Below, piece after piece: positions 1 to 7,928 of a DNA stretch of 64,000 nucleotides (position 1 is its first letter; the number at the start of each line of letters is the position of its first letter). The position numbers and the translations under genes are program-made. The notes beneath the pieces are model-generated. The model ran no database searches. It was not told where the DNA came from and saw nothing but the letters and a program-made list of their open reading frames with translations. Source of the stretch: Harryflintia acetispora (GTDB taxonomy: Bacteria; Bacillota; Clostridia; Oscillospirales; Ruminococcaceae); contig SLUK01000003.1 in NCBI GenBank assembly GCA_004340125.1, positions 62,001 to 126,000 of the forward strand, in the 5' to 3' direction.

Positions 1-234
1 GACAAACAGGTTGCTATCTTCATTATAGCGGACTTCTCTTTCTTTGTCAGCAGGCGTTTTGACGGTTTCCGATTTTATGAGCCGCTTCATCTTTTCAAAA
101 AGCAGCTCAGAACCGCCGCATGAGGTAGATACCTCAAAGTAAGTGCCACCGATTTTGTAAGTGACTGTTTCGTTTGCCGGATTACGCTGTTTTACTTGAA
201 AATTTGCCGTTTCCTGCTTTTGTTCCTGTTCCAT
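1..234 (-). CDS. TnpW-like transposon-encoded protein, partial
   Basis: The minus strand is open from an ATG at 234 to the window edge (78 codons, no stop reached). The start follows a GGAAAGG-like ribosome binding site. The protein begins MEQEQKQETANFQVKQ and continues with a KIGGTYFEVSTSCGGSELL stretch ending in a lysine-rich helix, which I recognise as the small TnpW family carried by conjugative or mobilisable transposons with large serine recombinases. Its function is unknown. It is divergent from the ParB gene. Family assignment is from memory of the motif and is moderately sure; the C-terminus is outside the window. Confidence 0.6.
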   Translation of the reverse strand, partial: MEQEQKQETANFQVKQRNPANETVTYKIGGTYFEVSTSCGGSELLFEKMKRLIKSETVKTPADKEREVRYNEDSNLFV

Positions 235-260
235 TCCTTTCCCGTCCTTTCCTTGTTTTG

Positions 261-374
261 TAATGTGATAAGTTTCGTAGCAAGCATATGATTGTTTCTT
301 ATTAGGAACGCTGTAAATACAAGGCTTTTCGGAGCCTACAATCCGAAAAAAATAATATTTGATCTATCACATTA
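261..374. repeat. Inverted repeat TAATGTGATA / TATCACATTA in the TnpW-ParB intergenic region
   Basis: TAATGTGATA at 261-270 is repeated inverted at 365-374. The same 10-mer occurs again at 22121-22130, just after the recombinase promoter. Between the arms is a small AGGC...GCCT hairpin. The repeat could be an operator or recombinase-related site; function is not shown. Confidence 0.45.
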
Positions 375-380
375 CGCAGA

Positions 381-414
381 AAGCCGTCCAGGTGCTATCT
401 TGGGCGGCTTTTTT
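381..414 (+). terminator. Rho-independent terminator-like hairpin
   Basis: AAGCCGTCC (381-389) pairs with GGGCGGCTT (402-410) with one bulge and is followed by a T run. It lies about 90 bases before the ParB gene, so it would end readthrough from the left. Confidence 0.55.
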
Positions 415-502
415 GCGTGGATAGACCGGAAGGAGGCAGAAAAATAATTGCAGAAATTTAATCCGCAAAATTGTGCAACTTTCACGAAAAGGAGGTTAGT
501 GA

Positions 503-1963
503 ATGGCAGATGAAAAACTGAACACGGGCCCCGAGGCGCAGAAAACCGAAGAGGCCCCCGCGCCCGCTGTGGCTGATCCGGCCCACGGGGAGGCCGCCGT
601 TCCCGAACACCCGCCGGAACAGGCCGGGCCTGCCGAGCCCGGCGATGTGGTAATCTCTGCGGAGCAGATTGACGCGCTCATGGCGGAAAAGCGGCAGGCG
701 GCCCGAGCCGAGGTGGAAAAGGCAGAGGCATCCCGTGAACCGGAAGCTGGGGCTCCTGCGCTGGATCGTCCTGCCGCTGAAAGCGAGAAAACCGAAAAGC
801 CGCGCCGGGGCCGTCCCCCTAAATCTGATAAGGCGGAACGCACCGGGCCGGAGGCTGAAAAAGAACCCAAAAAGTCCGGGCCCCGCAAGGGCCGCCCCTC
901 TAAGGCTGACAAGGCGGCCCCCGGCGAGGCCCAGCCGTCCAAACGAGACAAATTGTCCCGAAGTGGCGGGAAAGCTCCCGATGTTCCTGTTCCCCCGGAT
1001 GCCGGAAAGGATAAGCCCGCAAAGGAGGCCGCTCCCCCGGAGCAGGGTGTGACGGAGCCGGCTGTGCCGCCCCGTCCTGTGGAGGAGGGAAAGCTGGTCT
1101 ATCTGAAACTTTCCGAACTCCATCCGTTCCATACATTCCGCCCCCATCCGTTCAAGGTGCGGGACGATGCCAAAATGCAGGAAACCGTGGCATCCATCAA
1201 GCTCAACGGCGTTATGGTGCCCGGCCTTGCCCGCCCGGAAAAGGACGGAAACGGCTATGAGATTGTGGCAGGCCATCGCCGCTGCCGTGGCAGCGAGCTG
1301 GCTGGGCTGGAGGAAATGCCCTTTATTGTCCGGGATATGACCGACCACGAGGCGGTGGAGGCCATGAAGGACAGCAACAAGCAGAGGGATCAGACGCTCC
1401 CCAGCGAACTGGCCGCCCTTTTGGATCTGGAGGTAGAGGACATCAAGCACCAGGGCTCCCGGCTGAAAAATGTAGCCGAGGGCGATGTGGGGAAACGCTC
1501 GGTTGAAATCGTGGGCGAGGCGCATGGCATGAACTATAAAAAGGTCATGCGGTATCTGCGCCTTAACCACCTTGTCCCGGAGCTCATGGATAAGGTGGAC
1601 GATAAAAAGATGGGCTTCATGCCTGCGGTGGAGCTTTCCTATATCAAGCCGAAAAATCAAAGGCTGATTGCCGTTTCCATTGACGGGGAACAGGCGTCCC
1701 CCTCTCTGGCCCAGGCGAAACAGCTCCGGGAGCTGGATAAGGAAGGCAAGCTCAACGGCGATGTGATTGACGGCATATTAAGCGAAAAGAAAAAGGAGGA
1801 TCGCGGCGTGATTATTTCGATGGCCGAACTGGAGAAGTATTTTGGCAAGGAAGCCACTCCCGCCAAAATGAAGGAGCAGATCATGACTTTGCTGGACGAG
1901 TGGAAGGAGAAACAGCCGCCCGAGCTGGCAAAGGCTCCGAAAAAGATGGAAAAAGACAAGTAA
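503..1963 (+). CDS. ParB/Spo0J-family DNA-binding protein with N-terminal AT-hooks
   Basis: The 486-residue protein starts at an ATG 9 bases after AAAGGAGG. Residues 1-190 are low-complexity Pro/Ala/Lys/Glu sequence with two AT-hook cores, RGRPPK near residue 102 and KGRPSK near 129. From about residue 195 there is a ParB/sulfiredoxin fold: LKLSELHPF, then the nucleotide-binding signature GHRRCRGSELAG near 256 (family consensus GERRxRA), followed by a helix-turn-helix region at about 320-360. ParB proteins bind parS and clamp DNA using CTP; KorB-type members act as global repressors on plasmids. No ParA is visible in the window. One copy of the element-wide palindrome lies inside the linker and another directly after the stop. 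The role as reader of that palindrome is inference. Confidence 0.85.
   Translation: MADEKLNTGPEAQKTEEAPAPAVADPAHGEAAVPEHPPEQAGPAEPGDVVISAEQIDALMAEKRQAARAEVEKAEASREPEAGAPALDRPAAESEKTEKPRRGRPPKSDKAERTGPEAEKEPKKSGPRKGRPSKADKAAPGEAQPSKRDKLSRSGGKAPDVPVPPDAGKDKPAKEAAPPEQGVTEPAVPPRPVEEGKLVYLKLSELHPFHTFRPHPFKVRDDAKMQETVASIKLNGVMVPGLARPEKDGNGYEIVAGHRRCRGSELAGLEEMPFIVRDMTDHEAVEAMKDSNKQRDQTLPSELAALLDLEVEDIKHQGSRLKNVAEGDVGKRSVEIVGEAHGMNYKKVMRYLRLNHLVPELMDKVDDKKMGFMPAVELSYIKPKNQRLIAVSIDGEQASPSLAQAKQLRELDKEGKLNGDVIDGILSEKKKEDRGVIISMAELEKYFGKEATPAKMKEQIMTLLDEWKEKQPPELAKAPKKMEKDK
940..964. repeat. Dispersed 25-bp palindrome, copy 1 (inside parB linker)
   Basis: Half-sites GAGACA and TGTCCC around AAT; the outer left arm (CAAA) is degenerate. 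It is translated in frame as RDKLSRS. Confidence 0.7.
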
Positions 1964-1972
1964 CCCGACCAC

Positions 1973-1997
1973 ACTTCGAGACAAATTGTCCCGAGGG
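1973..1997. repeat. Dispersed 25-bp palindrome, copy 2
   Basis: ACTTCGAGACA, AAT, TGTCCCGAGGG. It begins 10 bases after the parB stop codon. Confidence 0.85.
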
Positions 1998-2029
1998 GCC
2001 CCGCCCCTCCTGCAGAGGGCTCTGTGGTG

Positions 2030-2170
2030 ATATATCCCCCGTCGCCGCCTATATTCCTGCACAGCCGGGAGTGGGCCGTCAAGGGTGCAACGCACCGCCG
2101 CTTGCGGCGGCCTGCCCTTGACGGTCTGCCCCGGCTGTGTTACTTCCAGCGGAGCGGCGGGGGTATATAT
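2030..2170. repeat. Nested inverted repeat (multi-arm cruciform)
   Basis: Four sets of arms are concentric. The outer pair is 2030-2048 with 2154-2170 (ATATATCCCCC with GGGGGTATATAT). Next is CACAGCCGGG 2060-2069 with CCCGGCTGTG 2130-2139. Inside it is CCGTCAAGGG 2076-2085 with CCCTTGACGG 2115-2124. The innermost is CCGCCGC-TT-GCGGCGG 2095-2110. It fills the gap between parB and the next gene, where no coding sequence is evident. It could be a structured RNA, a single-strand replication origin or a transfer-related site. Confidence 0.8.
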
Positions 2171-2258
2171 CCTCCAGAGCCGCCCCCTTTCCCATGATTG
2201 GGAAAGGGCGGGGGGATTGGGCTGAAGTATCTTTCTTCAAAGAACGGAGGTTTTGATA

Positions 2259-2600
2259 ATGAAACGGCCACTTGCTTATATTACCGCCGGATGGCTTGGC
2301 GGTGACAGTGAAAACGCAGAACAGGCGGCCCGCTACTGCCGGGCGGTGTATGAGGCGGGCTTTTCGCCCATCTGTCCCACCCTGTATCTGCCCTTGTTCC
2401 TCAATGATGCAGTGCCGGAGGAACACAAAAGCGGCATTGACATGAGCCGCGACCTGCTCCGCCGCTCCCATGTACTGGTGGTCTGCGGCCATACCATGAC
2501 CGAGGCCATGAAAAACGACATCGCCGTTGCCCAGCGGCTGGGGATTACTGCTACCACCCTTGAGGGCATCCTTACCGTCAAGGGACAGGGCCGCCGCTGA
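2259..2600 (+). CDS. DUF7768-type hypothetical protein
   Basis: The 113-residue protein starts at the ATG after ACGGAGG (2246-2250 region). It reads like a nucleotide-binding Rossmann-type fold: an initial strand AYITAGWLGG, a middle helix with EQAARYCRAVYEAG, then VLVVCGHTMTEAMKNDI, resembling nucleoside 2-deoxyribosyltransferase-like proteins where a glycine-rich strand and TEAM-like motif bind a base. I recognise it as the DUF7768 family common in conjugative elements. Its stop overlaps the ArdA start (TGATG), so the two are translationally coupled. Enzymatic activity is not established. Confidence 0.75.
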   Translation: MKRPLAYITAGWLGGDSENAEQAARYCRAVYEAGFSPICPTLYLPLFLNDAVPEEHKSGIDMSRDLLRRSHVLVVCGHTMTEAMKNDIAVAQRLGITATTLEGILTVKGQGRR

Positions 2601-3313
2601 TGGCGGCCCTTTTCGAAGCCTACATCACGAACCTGGGGAAATATAACGAGGGCGAGCTTGTAGGAGAAACGCTGAAATTCCCCACTACCACGGAGGAGGT
2701 GCAGGCGCTCCTAAAGCGCATCGGCGTGGATGGTGTGCGGTATGAGGAGTTTTTCATTACCAGCTTTGATGGTGATGTGCTGGGGCTCTATGACTATCTG
2801 ACGGAATACGAAAATCTTGACGAGCTCAACCATTTGGCCTGCCTGCTTTCCGAGCTGGATCAGAGCGATTTGGAGAAATTCGAGGCCGTGATTGACAGCG
2901 GCGAGCACACTTCCAGCGTGGCCGACCTCATCAACCTCACGCAAAACCTGGACTGTTTTGAATTTTATCCCGGTGTGGGGGACGATGAAACGCTGGGCCG
3001 CATCTATGTGGAGGACATGGAGGCCATTGATGTGCCGGAGCATTTGCTGAATTATTTTGACTATGAGGCATACGGGCGTGATATTCGGATTAACGAGGAT
3101 GGTCACTATGCCCCCGGCGGCTATGTGCTGAATAACGGTGGAAAATTCATCGAGCACTACCACGGGATCGAGGACATCCCCGCCGAGCACAGAGTTTTCT
3201 CCTATCCGAAACTTTCTATCCGGGAACAGATGGCGGCCTACAAGGAGATTATTGACGGTTCCTCTTTGGAAGGCTATCGGAAACTTTCCAATAAGGAGCG
3301 TGAGGAACGATAG
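2600..3313 (+). CDS. ardA: Antirestriction protein ArdA
   Basis: The 237-residue acidic protein begins MAALFEAYITNLGKYNEGELVG, the typical ArdA N-terminus (AYxxNLgkYneG). The family mimics bent B-form DNA and blocks type I restriction enzymes, protecting an incoming ICE in the recipient cytoplasm. Many Asp/Glu residues are spread throughout (for example DGDVLGLYDYLTEYENLDEL, residues about 55-75), consistent with mimicry. The start overlaps the stop of the preceding gene by one base. It is followed by palindrome copy 3. Two element-borne DNA methyltransferases downstream may provide a complementary defence against host restriction. Confidence 0.92.
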   Translation: MAALFEAYITNLGKYNEGELVGETLKFPTTTEEVQALLKRIGVDGVRYEEFFITSFDGDVLGLYDYLTEYENLDELNHLACLLSELDQSDLEKFEAVIDSGEHTSSVADLINLTQNLDCFEFYPGVGDDETLGRIYVEDMEAIDVPEHLLNYFDYEAYGRDIRINEDGHYAPGGYVLNNGGKFIEHYHGIEDIPAEHRVFSYPKLSIREQMAAYKEIIDGSSLEGYRKLSNKEREER

Positions 3314-3318
3314 ACGGC

Positions 3319-3343
3319 ACTTCGAGACACTTTGTCCCGAGGT
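3319..3343. repeat. Dispersed 25-bp palindrome, copy 3
   Basis: ACTTCGAGACA, CTT, TGTCCCGAGGT, between the ardA stop and the pcfB ribosome binding site. Confidence 0.85.
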
Positions 3344-3368
3344 GGCCGCCGGAAAGGAGGCGGTATAA

Positions 3369-3848
3369 CTGATTGATGAAGATGTTTCCCGGCGTACCAT
3401 AGCAATTTCTGTCCGGGCCAGCAAGCTAACGGCGCGGGGCCTTGCCTATGTGCTGGGGGCTGTGGGCCGGAAGATCCGCAAGGCTTACCGGGAACACCAA
3501 ACGCCCCACGGCAGGCAGAGCGTGAAAAAGCTCATGGGACACGGCGCGGCTACAAACAGCATCGAGCTTTCCGGGGATACGAAGGCATTTGACCGGGTGG
3601 CCCGGAAGTGGAATGTGGACTATGCCTTTTATAAAACCGGGCCGGACAAATATCTGTTGTTTTTCAAGTCGGGGCAGGCGGATGCGATCACCGCCTGCTT
3701 TTCTGAATACTCGCGGAAGGTGCTGAATAAATCCAAATCCCGCCGCATCCCCATCCGGGAACAGCTTAAACAGGCGGCGGATCAGCTTGCGAAGGAAAAG
3801 CCCCGCAAGCGGGAACGGGTAAAGGAGGCAATTCGTGAGGACAGATAA
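3369..3848 (+). CDS. pcfB: PcfB-family (DUF3801) conjugation protein, CTG start
   Basis: The first in-frame ATG/GTG/TTG is at 3450, but the reading frame is open and conserved-looking upstream (IDEDVSRRTIAISVRASKL). An AAAGGAGG ends at 3360, exactly 8 bases before a CTG at 3369, so I infer initiation at CTG, giving about 159 residues. PcfB proteins are relaxosome or coupling-protein partners in Gram-positive conjugation and are always next to the VirD4-like ATPase, as here (its end overlaps the coupling protein start by 14 bases). The C-terminus is a basic tail (KPRKRERVKEAIREDR). If CTG is wrong, the 132-residue version would lack the conserved N-terminal strand. Confidence 0.8.
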   Translation: MIDEDVSRRTIAISVRASKLTARGLAYVLGAVGRKIRKAYREHQTPHGRQSVKKLMGHGAATNSIELSGDTKAFDRVARKWNVDYAFYKTGPDKYLLFFKSGQADAITACFSEYSRKVLNKSKSRRIPIREQLKQAADQLAKEKPRKRERVKEAIREDR

Positions 3849-5688
3849 CATCAAAAAATATGTACTCCCCAACATCCCCTATCTGTTTGTGCTGTGGGCC
3901 TGCTTAAAGCTGGGGACGGCTTACCGTCTGGCCGCTGGCGCGGATTTCGCCCATAAGCTCATGGGGCTGGGGCAGACTATCGGCCCGGCCTTTGCCGACT
4001 TTGCGCCGGGGCTCAATCCCTTTGACTGGCTCGTCGGCATTGTGGGTGCAGTGGGCTTCCGCCTGCTGATCTACTTCAAAAGCAAGAACGCAAAGAAATT
4101 TAGACGGGATGAAGAATACGGATCGGCCCGCTGGGGCACCGAAAAAGACATCAAGCCCTTTATCGATCCGAAGTTTGAAAACAACATCATTTTGACCGGG
4201 ACAGAGTTTCTAACTATGAACACCCGCCCGAAAAACCCGGCCAACGCCCGCAACCTCAACGCCTGTGTGATCGGCTCGTCCGGCTCGGGCAAAACCCGCT
4301 TCTGGCTCACTCCGCAGATTTTGCAGGCCAGCGCGGATAAAAACGGCGGATGCAGCTATGTGTGCGTAGATCCGAAAGGCGGGGTGCTCTCCCAGGTAGG
4401 CTCTTTCTTACAGCGGCGCGGGTATCGGATCAAGGTGTTCAATTCCATTGATTTCACAAAATCCATGCACTATAATCCGCTGGCCTATATCAAGAATGAG
4501 GCCGACATCCTTAAATTTGTGGATGCGCTGATTTCCAATACCAAAGGCGAGGGCAAGGAGGGCGATCCATTTTGGACGAAGGCGGAAACGCTTTTGTACT
4601 GCGCTTTGATTGCCTATATCATTTTCGAGGGCCCCGCTGAGGATCGGAACATGAATACGCTGGTTGATATGATTTCCGGCATGGAAGTAAAGGAGGACGA
4701 TGAAAACTACTTAAACGCCGTGGACTATATGTTCAAAGGGCTGGAAAAGCGCAAGCCGGACTGTTTCGCGGTCAAGCAATATCGCAAATATAAGTTAAGT
4801 AGCGGCAAAACCGCAAAATCGATCTTGATTTCCTGCGGGGCCCGCCTTGCGCCCTTTGACATCCCCCAGCTCCGGGAGATTATGTCCTATGACGAGATGG
4901 AGCTTGACCGCATCGGGGATCGGAAAACGGCGGTGTTCTTTATCATTTCGGACACCACGCAGACCTATAACTTTCTTGTGGCGCTGGCCTTTTCGCAGAT
5001 GTTCAATCTTCTGTGTGAACGGGCCGACAATGTTTTCGGCGGCCGCCTGCCCCATCATGTACGGGTGCTGTGGGACGAGGCGGCCAACACGGGACAAGTG
5101 CCCCAACTCGAAAAAATCTGCGCGGTAATCCGCTCCCGCGAGGTATCGCTTACGCTCTTTTACCAGCAGTTAGCGCAGTGCAAGGCCATTTACGATAAAC
5201 ACGCGGAGACAATTCTCGGAAATATGGACAGCGTGGTATTCCTGGGAGGCCGTGAGGCCAGCACCATCAAGGAAATATCGGAAAACTGGCTGGGAAAGGC
5301 CACGATCTCCATGCAGACCGACAGCCGCTCCCGTGGGCAGTCGGAAAGCTACAGTCAAAACAACCAGCGAGTTGGCCGGGAACTGATGACACCCAGCGAG
5401 CTGGCTACCATGCCCGGGGACAAGTGCATTTTACAGCTTAGGGGCCTGCCCCCGTTCTACTCCCCGAAGTATGATCTGAAAAAGCACCCGAATTATAAAT
5501 ACACGGCTGAAGCCGACAAACAGAAAAACGCTTTTGACCTCGACAAGCTCATCAACCGCCGCAGACGGCCCGGGCTTAACGAGGCGTGTGAGATGTATGA
5601 GGTGGCTGTGCCGGACGATGCGCTCACGGAAGAGGACGAGGACATCCTCAACTATGACGACATCGACGATCCAGACGCCTTTGCATAA
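3835..5688 (+). CDS. VirD4-like type IV coupling protein (TraG/CD1115 family)
   Basis: The 617-residue membrane ATPase links the relaxosome to the secretion channel. Two N-terminal hydrophobic segments (about residues 10-30 and 60-80) anchor it. Walker A GSSGSGKT sits near 147-154, and Walker B VRVLWDEAANTG near 408-418, followed by the Gln/Arg-rich DNA-translocase region (AVIRSREVSLTLFYQQLAQ). The C-terminal tail is acidic (TEEDEDILNYDDIDD), a common site for contacts with relaxosome proteins. It starts 14 bases inside pcfB with GAGG upstream. Palindrome copy 4 follows 4 bases after the stop. Family assignment is secure. Confidence 0.95.
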   Translation: MRTDNIKKYVLPNIPYLFVLWACLKLGTAYRLAAGADFAHKLMGLGQTIGPAFADFAPGLNPFDWLVGIVGAVGFRLLIYFKSKNAKKFRRDEEYGSARWGTEKDIKPFIDPKFENNIILTGTEFLTMNTRPKNPANARNLNACVIGSSGSGKTRFWLTPQILQASADKNGGCSYVCVDPKGGVLSQVGSFLQRRGYRIKVFNSIDFTKSMHYNPLAYIKNEADILKFVDALISNTKGEGKEGDPFWTKAETLLYCALIAYIIFEGPAEDRNMNTLVDMISGMEVKEDDENYLNAVDYMFKGLEKRKPDCFAVKQYRKYKLSSGKTAKSILISCGARLAPFDIPQLREIMSYDEMELDRIGDRKTAVFFIISDTTQTYNFLVALAFSQMFNLLCERADNVFGGRLPHHVRVLWDEAANTGQVPQLEKICAVIRSREVSLTLFYQQLAQCKAIYDKHAETILGNMDSVVFLGGREASTIKEISENWLGKATISMQTDSRSRGQSESYSQNNQRVGRELMTPSELATMPGDKCILQLRGLPPFYSPKYDLKKHPNYKYTAEADKQKNAFDLDKLINRRRRPGLNEACEMYEVAVPDDALTEEDEDILNYDDIDDPDAFA

Positions 5689-5692
5689 ATGG

Positions 5693-5717
5693 ACTTTGGG
5701 ACAAAGTGTCCCGAAGC
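5693..5717. repeat. Dispersed 25-bp palindrome, copy 4
   Basis: ACTTTGGGACA, AAG, TGTCCCGAAGC, immediately after the coupling protein stop. Confidence 0.85.
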
Positions 5718-5784
5718 TGTAACCTGCCGCCAGTGATGGCGGCTTTTTTCATGGCCGGGGAACACCCGGAGAAATGGAGGATAT

Positions 5785-5997
5785 ATGGAGTTCTTTTCTT
5801 CTGCTATCAATACTTTGCAGACGCTGGTTGTGGCTCTCGGCGCTGGCCTGGGCGTGTGGGGTGTTGTCAATCTGCTGGAGGGCTACGGCTCGGACAACCC
5901 TGGTTCCAAAAGCCAGGGCATGAAGCAGCTCATGGCGGGCGGCGGCATCATCCTGCTGGGTACTACCCTGATCCCTCTGCTGAGCGGCCTGTTTTAA
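5785..5997 (+). CDS. Maff2-family small membrane protein
   Basis: The 70-residue protein starts at ATG after GGAGG-like sequence (GAAATGGAGGATAT). Two hydrophobic segments (about 8-28 and 50-68) flank a short polar loop with Gly/Ser/Lys. It matches the Maff2 family found between VirD4 and the TrbL/VirB6-like channel gene in Tn1549-type ICEs, a pilin- or VirB2-like position. A structural role in the channel is inference from order and topology. Confidence 0.8.
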   Translation: MEFFSSAINTLQTLVVALGAGLGVWGVVNLLEGYGSDNPGSKSQGMKQLMAGGGIILLGTTLIPLLSGLF

Positions 5998-6008
5998 GGT
6001 AACGGCTT

Positions 6009-6875
6009 ATGGGATTTCTCACCGACTGGCTGACCGACTGGCTCAAAAGCCTGCTCATTGAAGGCATTTTAGGCAATCTGAGCGGCCTGTTTGATACGGT
6101 AAATGCCCGAGTCGGGGAGATTGCGGGAGAGGTGGGAACAACTCCGGCGGCATGGAACGCCGGAGTTTTCTCCCTCATTCGCCAGATTTCCGAAACGGTA
6201 ATTTTACCGATTGCCGGGTTAGTCCTAACCTATGTGGCGGTGTACGAGCTCATTCAAATGCTCATAGACCGCAATAATTTACACGACATCGACACTTGGA
6301 TGTTTTTCAAGTGGATTTTCAAAACGGCGGCGGCCATCCTTATCCTCTCCAACACATTCAATATCGTCAACGCGATTTTTGATGTGTCGCAGAGCGTGAT
6401 TGCAAGCTCGGCGGGGGTGATCCAGGGCTCTACGGACATTTCGCCGGATATGCTGGCGGATTTGGAGGCCACGCTGGAAACAATGGGGCTGGGCTCCCTT
6501 TTGGGCCTGTGGCTCCAGTCGATCTTTATCGGTTTTACTATGACCGCGCTGAATATCGTGATTTTCGTTCTGATTTATGGCCGTATGCTGGAAATCTATA
6601 TGCTGACCAGTTTAGCGCCCATCCCCGTGGCTACCCTGTCTAACCGGGAAATGGGGAGCATGGGGCAGAATTATCTGAAGTCCCTGTTCGCCATCGGTTT
6701 CCAGGGGCTTTTGATCCTGCTGTGCGTGGGCATCTATGCGGTGCTCATTCAAGGGATCGCCACAGGCGGAGATCCCATTGGCGCAATATGGGGCGCCGTG
6801 GGCTATACGGTTCTGCTCTGCTTTATGTTGTTCAAAACCGGAACGATTTCAAAAAGCATCTTTGGAGCTCATTAA
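6009..6875 (+). CDS. VirB6/TrbL-like conjugal transfer membrane protein
   Basis: The 288-residue protein has an amphipathic N-terminus (LTDWLTDWLKSLLIEGIL) and about six hydrophobic segments: 55-80, 95-120, 155-185, 185-205, 220-250 and 255-280. This topology and the position between Maff2 and PrgI/VirB4 fit the polytopic inner-channel component of Gram-positive type IV secretion systems. It begins 11 bases after the Maff2 stop, so the two are co-transcribed. No catalytic motif is expected. Confidence 0.85.
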   Translation: MGFLTDWLTDWLKSLLIEGILGNLSGLFDTVNARVGEIAGEVGTTPAAWNAGVFSLIRQISETVILPIAGLVLTYVAVYELIQMLIDRNNLHDIDTWMFFKWIFKTAAAILILSNTFNIVNAIFDVSQSVIASSAGVIQGSTDISPDMLADLEATLETMGLGSLLGLWLQSIFIGFTMTALNIVIFVLIYGRMLEIYMLTSLAPIPVATLSNREMGSMGQNYLKSLFAIGFQGLLILLCVGIYAVLIQGIATGGDPIGAIWGAVGYTVLLCFMLFKTGTISKSIFGAH

Positions 6876-6890
6876 AGAAAGGGGTGTTAT

Positions 6891-7142
6891 ATGCCGAGAA
6901 GATATGGGCCCGACGGGACGCGCCTGTGGTATGGAAAAGCGCCGGAGGACTTTAACGAGGCGGATGTTGCCCGCTTTATGGCGGAAACGGAGGCCATTTT
7001 ACAAAAGCGGGAATTGCTGGGCGGAAGGGATGACGCAAAGACGATTGCCCAGCAGTTAGCCGAAGGGCGGGCGCAGGCCGCCCGTGAAAACGCCGCCCGC
7101 CCTGTCCCGGCAAAGGGCAAGGAGGCAAGGGATGACCGATAA
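6891..7142 (+). CDS. Small conserved ICE protein of unknown function
   Basis: The 83-residue hydrophilic protein starts at an ATG after GAAAGGGG. It begins MPRRYGPDGTRLWYGKAPEDF and is mostly helical and charged, with an Ala/Arg-rich C-terminus. It overlaps the following methyltransferase start by 11 bases (its stop lies in the first codons of that gene), which suggests coupled translation. I do not recognise a functional family. Confidence 0.65.
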   Translation: MPRRYGPDGTRLWYGKAPEDFNEADVARFMAETEAILQKRELLGGRDDAKTIAQQLAEGRAQAARENAARPVPAKGKEARDDR

Positions 7143-7926
7143 GGCGGCTTTGGGACAAAGTGTCCCGAAGTCCCCGGACTGCCCGGAGGGGCTGTTTCTG
7201 ATGGACGGAATCGAGGGCCTGCGTTCCCTCCCTCGTCATTCGGTGGATATGCTTTTGACCGATCCACCCTACGGCACTACCCGCAACTTTTGGGATGTGC
7301 CGTTGCCGCTCCCGGAGCTGTGGGAGGCGGTGAAATGGGCGGTCAAGCCGGAGGGCGCGGTGCTATTCTTTGCTCAATGCCCCTATGACAAGGTGCTGGG
7401 GGCCTCCAACCTCTCCATGCTCCGCTATGAGTGGATCTGGTACAAAGAACGCGGGACAGGATTTCTCAATGCAAACCGGGCTCCGCTGAAAAAGTCGGAG
7501 AATATTTTAGTGTTCTATCAGAAAGCCCCTCTTTACAATCCGCAGTTTACTTACGGCAAGCCGTACAGCCGTGTCCATGCCCGCAGCGGAACCAGCCCGA
7601 ACTATGGAAAATTCGAGCGGCAGAGCTCCGAGTCCAGCGATGGGCGGCGCTATCCGGGAAATGTGCTGTTTGTTCCCACTGTAACGGGCGGCATCCATCC
7701 CACGCAAAAGCCCGTGGAGCTGTGCGAGTATTTTATCAAGACCTACACCCGGCCCGGCGAACTGGTAGCCGACATCTGCGCGGGATCCGGCACAACCGCT
7801 GTTGCTGCCCTCAATGCGGGCCGCCGCTTCGTCTGCTTTGAAACGGCCCCGGCCTTTTACGCCGCCGCCAGTGAGCGCATCCGCTTGGCACGCTCGGCGG
7901 TGGAGGCTGGGGAGAAAGGAGTGTAA
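7132..7926 (+). CDS. Site-specific DNA methyltransferase (N4/N6 type)
   Basis: The 264-residue enzyme starts at ATG 7132 after AAGGAGG. Motif IV TDPPYG lies near residue 41 and the SAM-binding motif I DICAGSGTTAVAAL near 215, giving the order IV then I (beta-class). The family transfers methyl from S-adenosylmethionine to adenine N6 or cytosine N4. There is no restriction nuclease next to it, so it is an orphan enzyme that probably masks ICE DNA from host restriction. Palindrome copy 5 is embedded in codons 6-13 and is read as ALGQSVPKS, a variable N-terminal extension ahead of the conserved domain. Target sequence cannot be read from the gene. Confidence 0.9.
   Translation: MTDKAALGQSVPKSPDCPEGLFLMDGIEGLRSLPRHSVDMLLTDPPYGTTRNFWDVPLPLPELWEAVKWAVKPEGAVLFFAQCPYDKVLGASNLSMLRYEWIWYKERGTGFLNANRAPLKKSENILVFYQKAPLYNPQFTYGKPYSRVHARSGTSPNYGKFERQSSESSDGRRYPGNVLFVPTVTGGIHPTQKPVELCEYFIKTYTRPGELVADICAGSGTTAVAALNAGRRFVCFETAPAFYAAASERIRLARSAVEAGEKGV
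7147..7171. repeat. Dispersed 25-bp palindrome, copy 5 (inside methyltransferase N-terminus)
   Basis: GCTTTGGGACA, AAG, TGTCCCGAAGT, kept in frame within the first codons of the methyltransferase. Confidence 0.85.
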
Positions 7927-7928
7927 CT

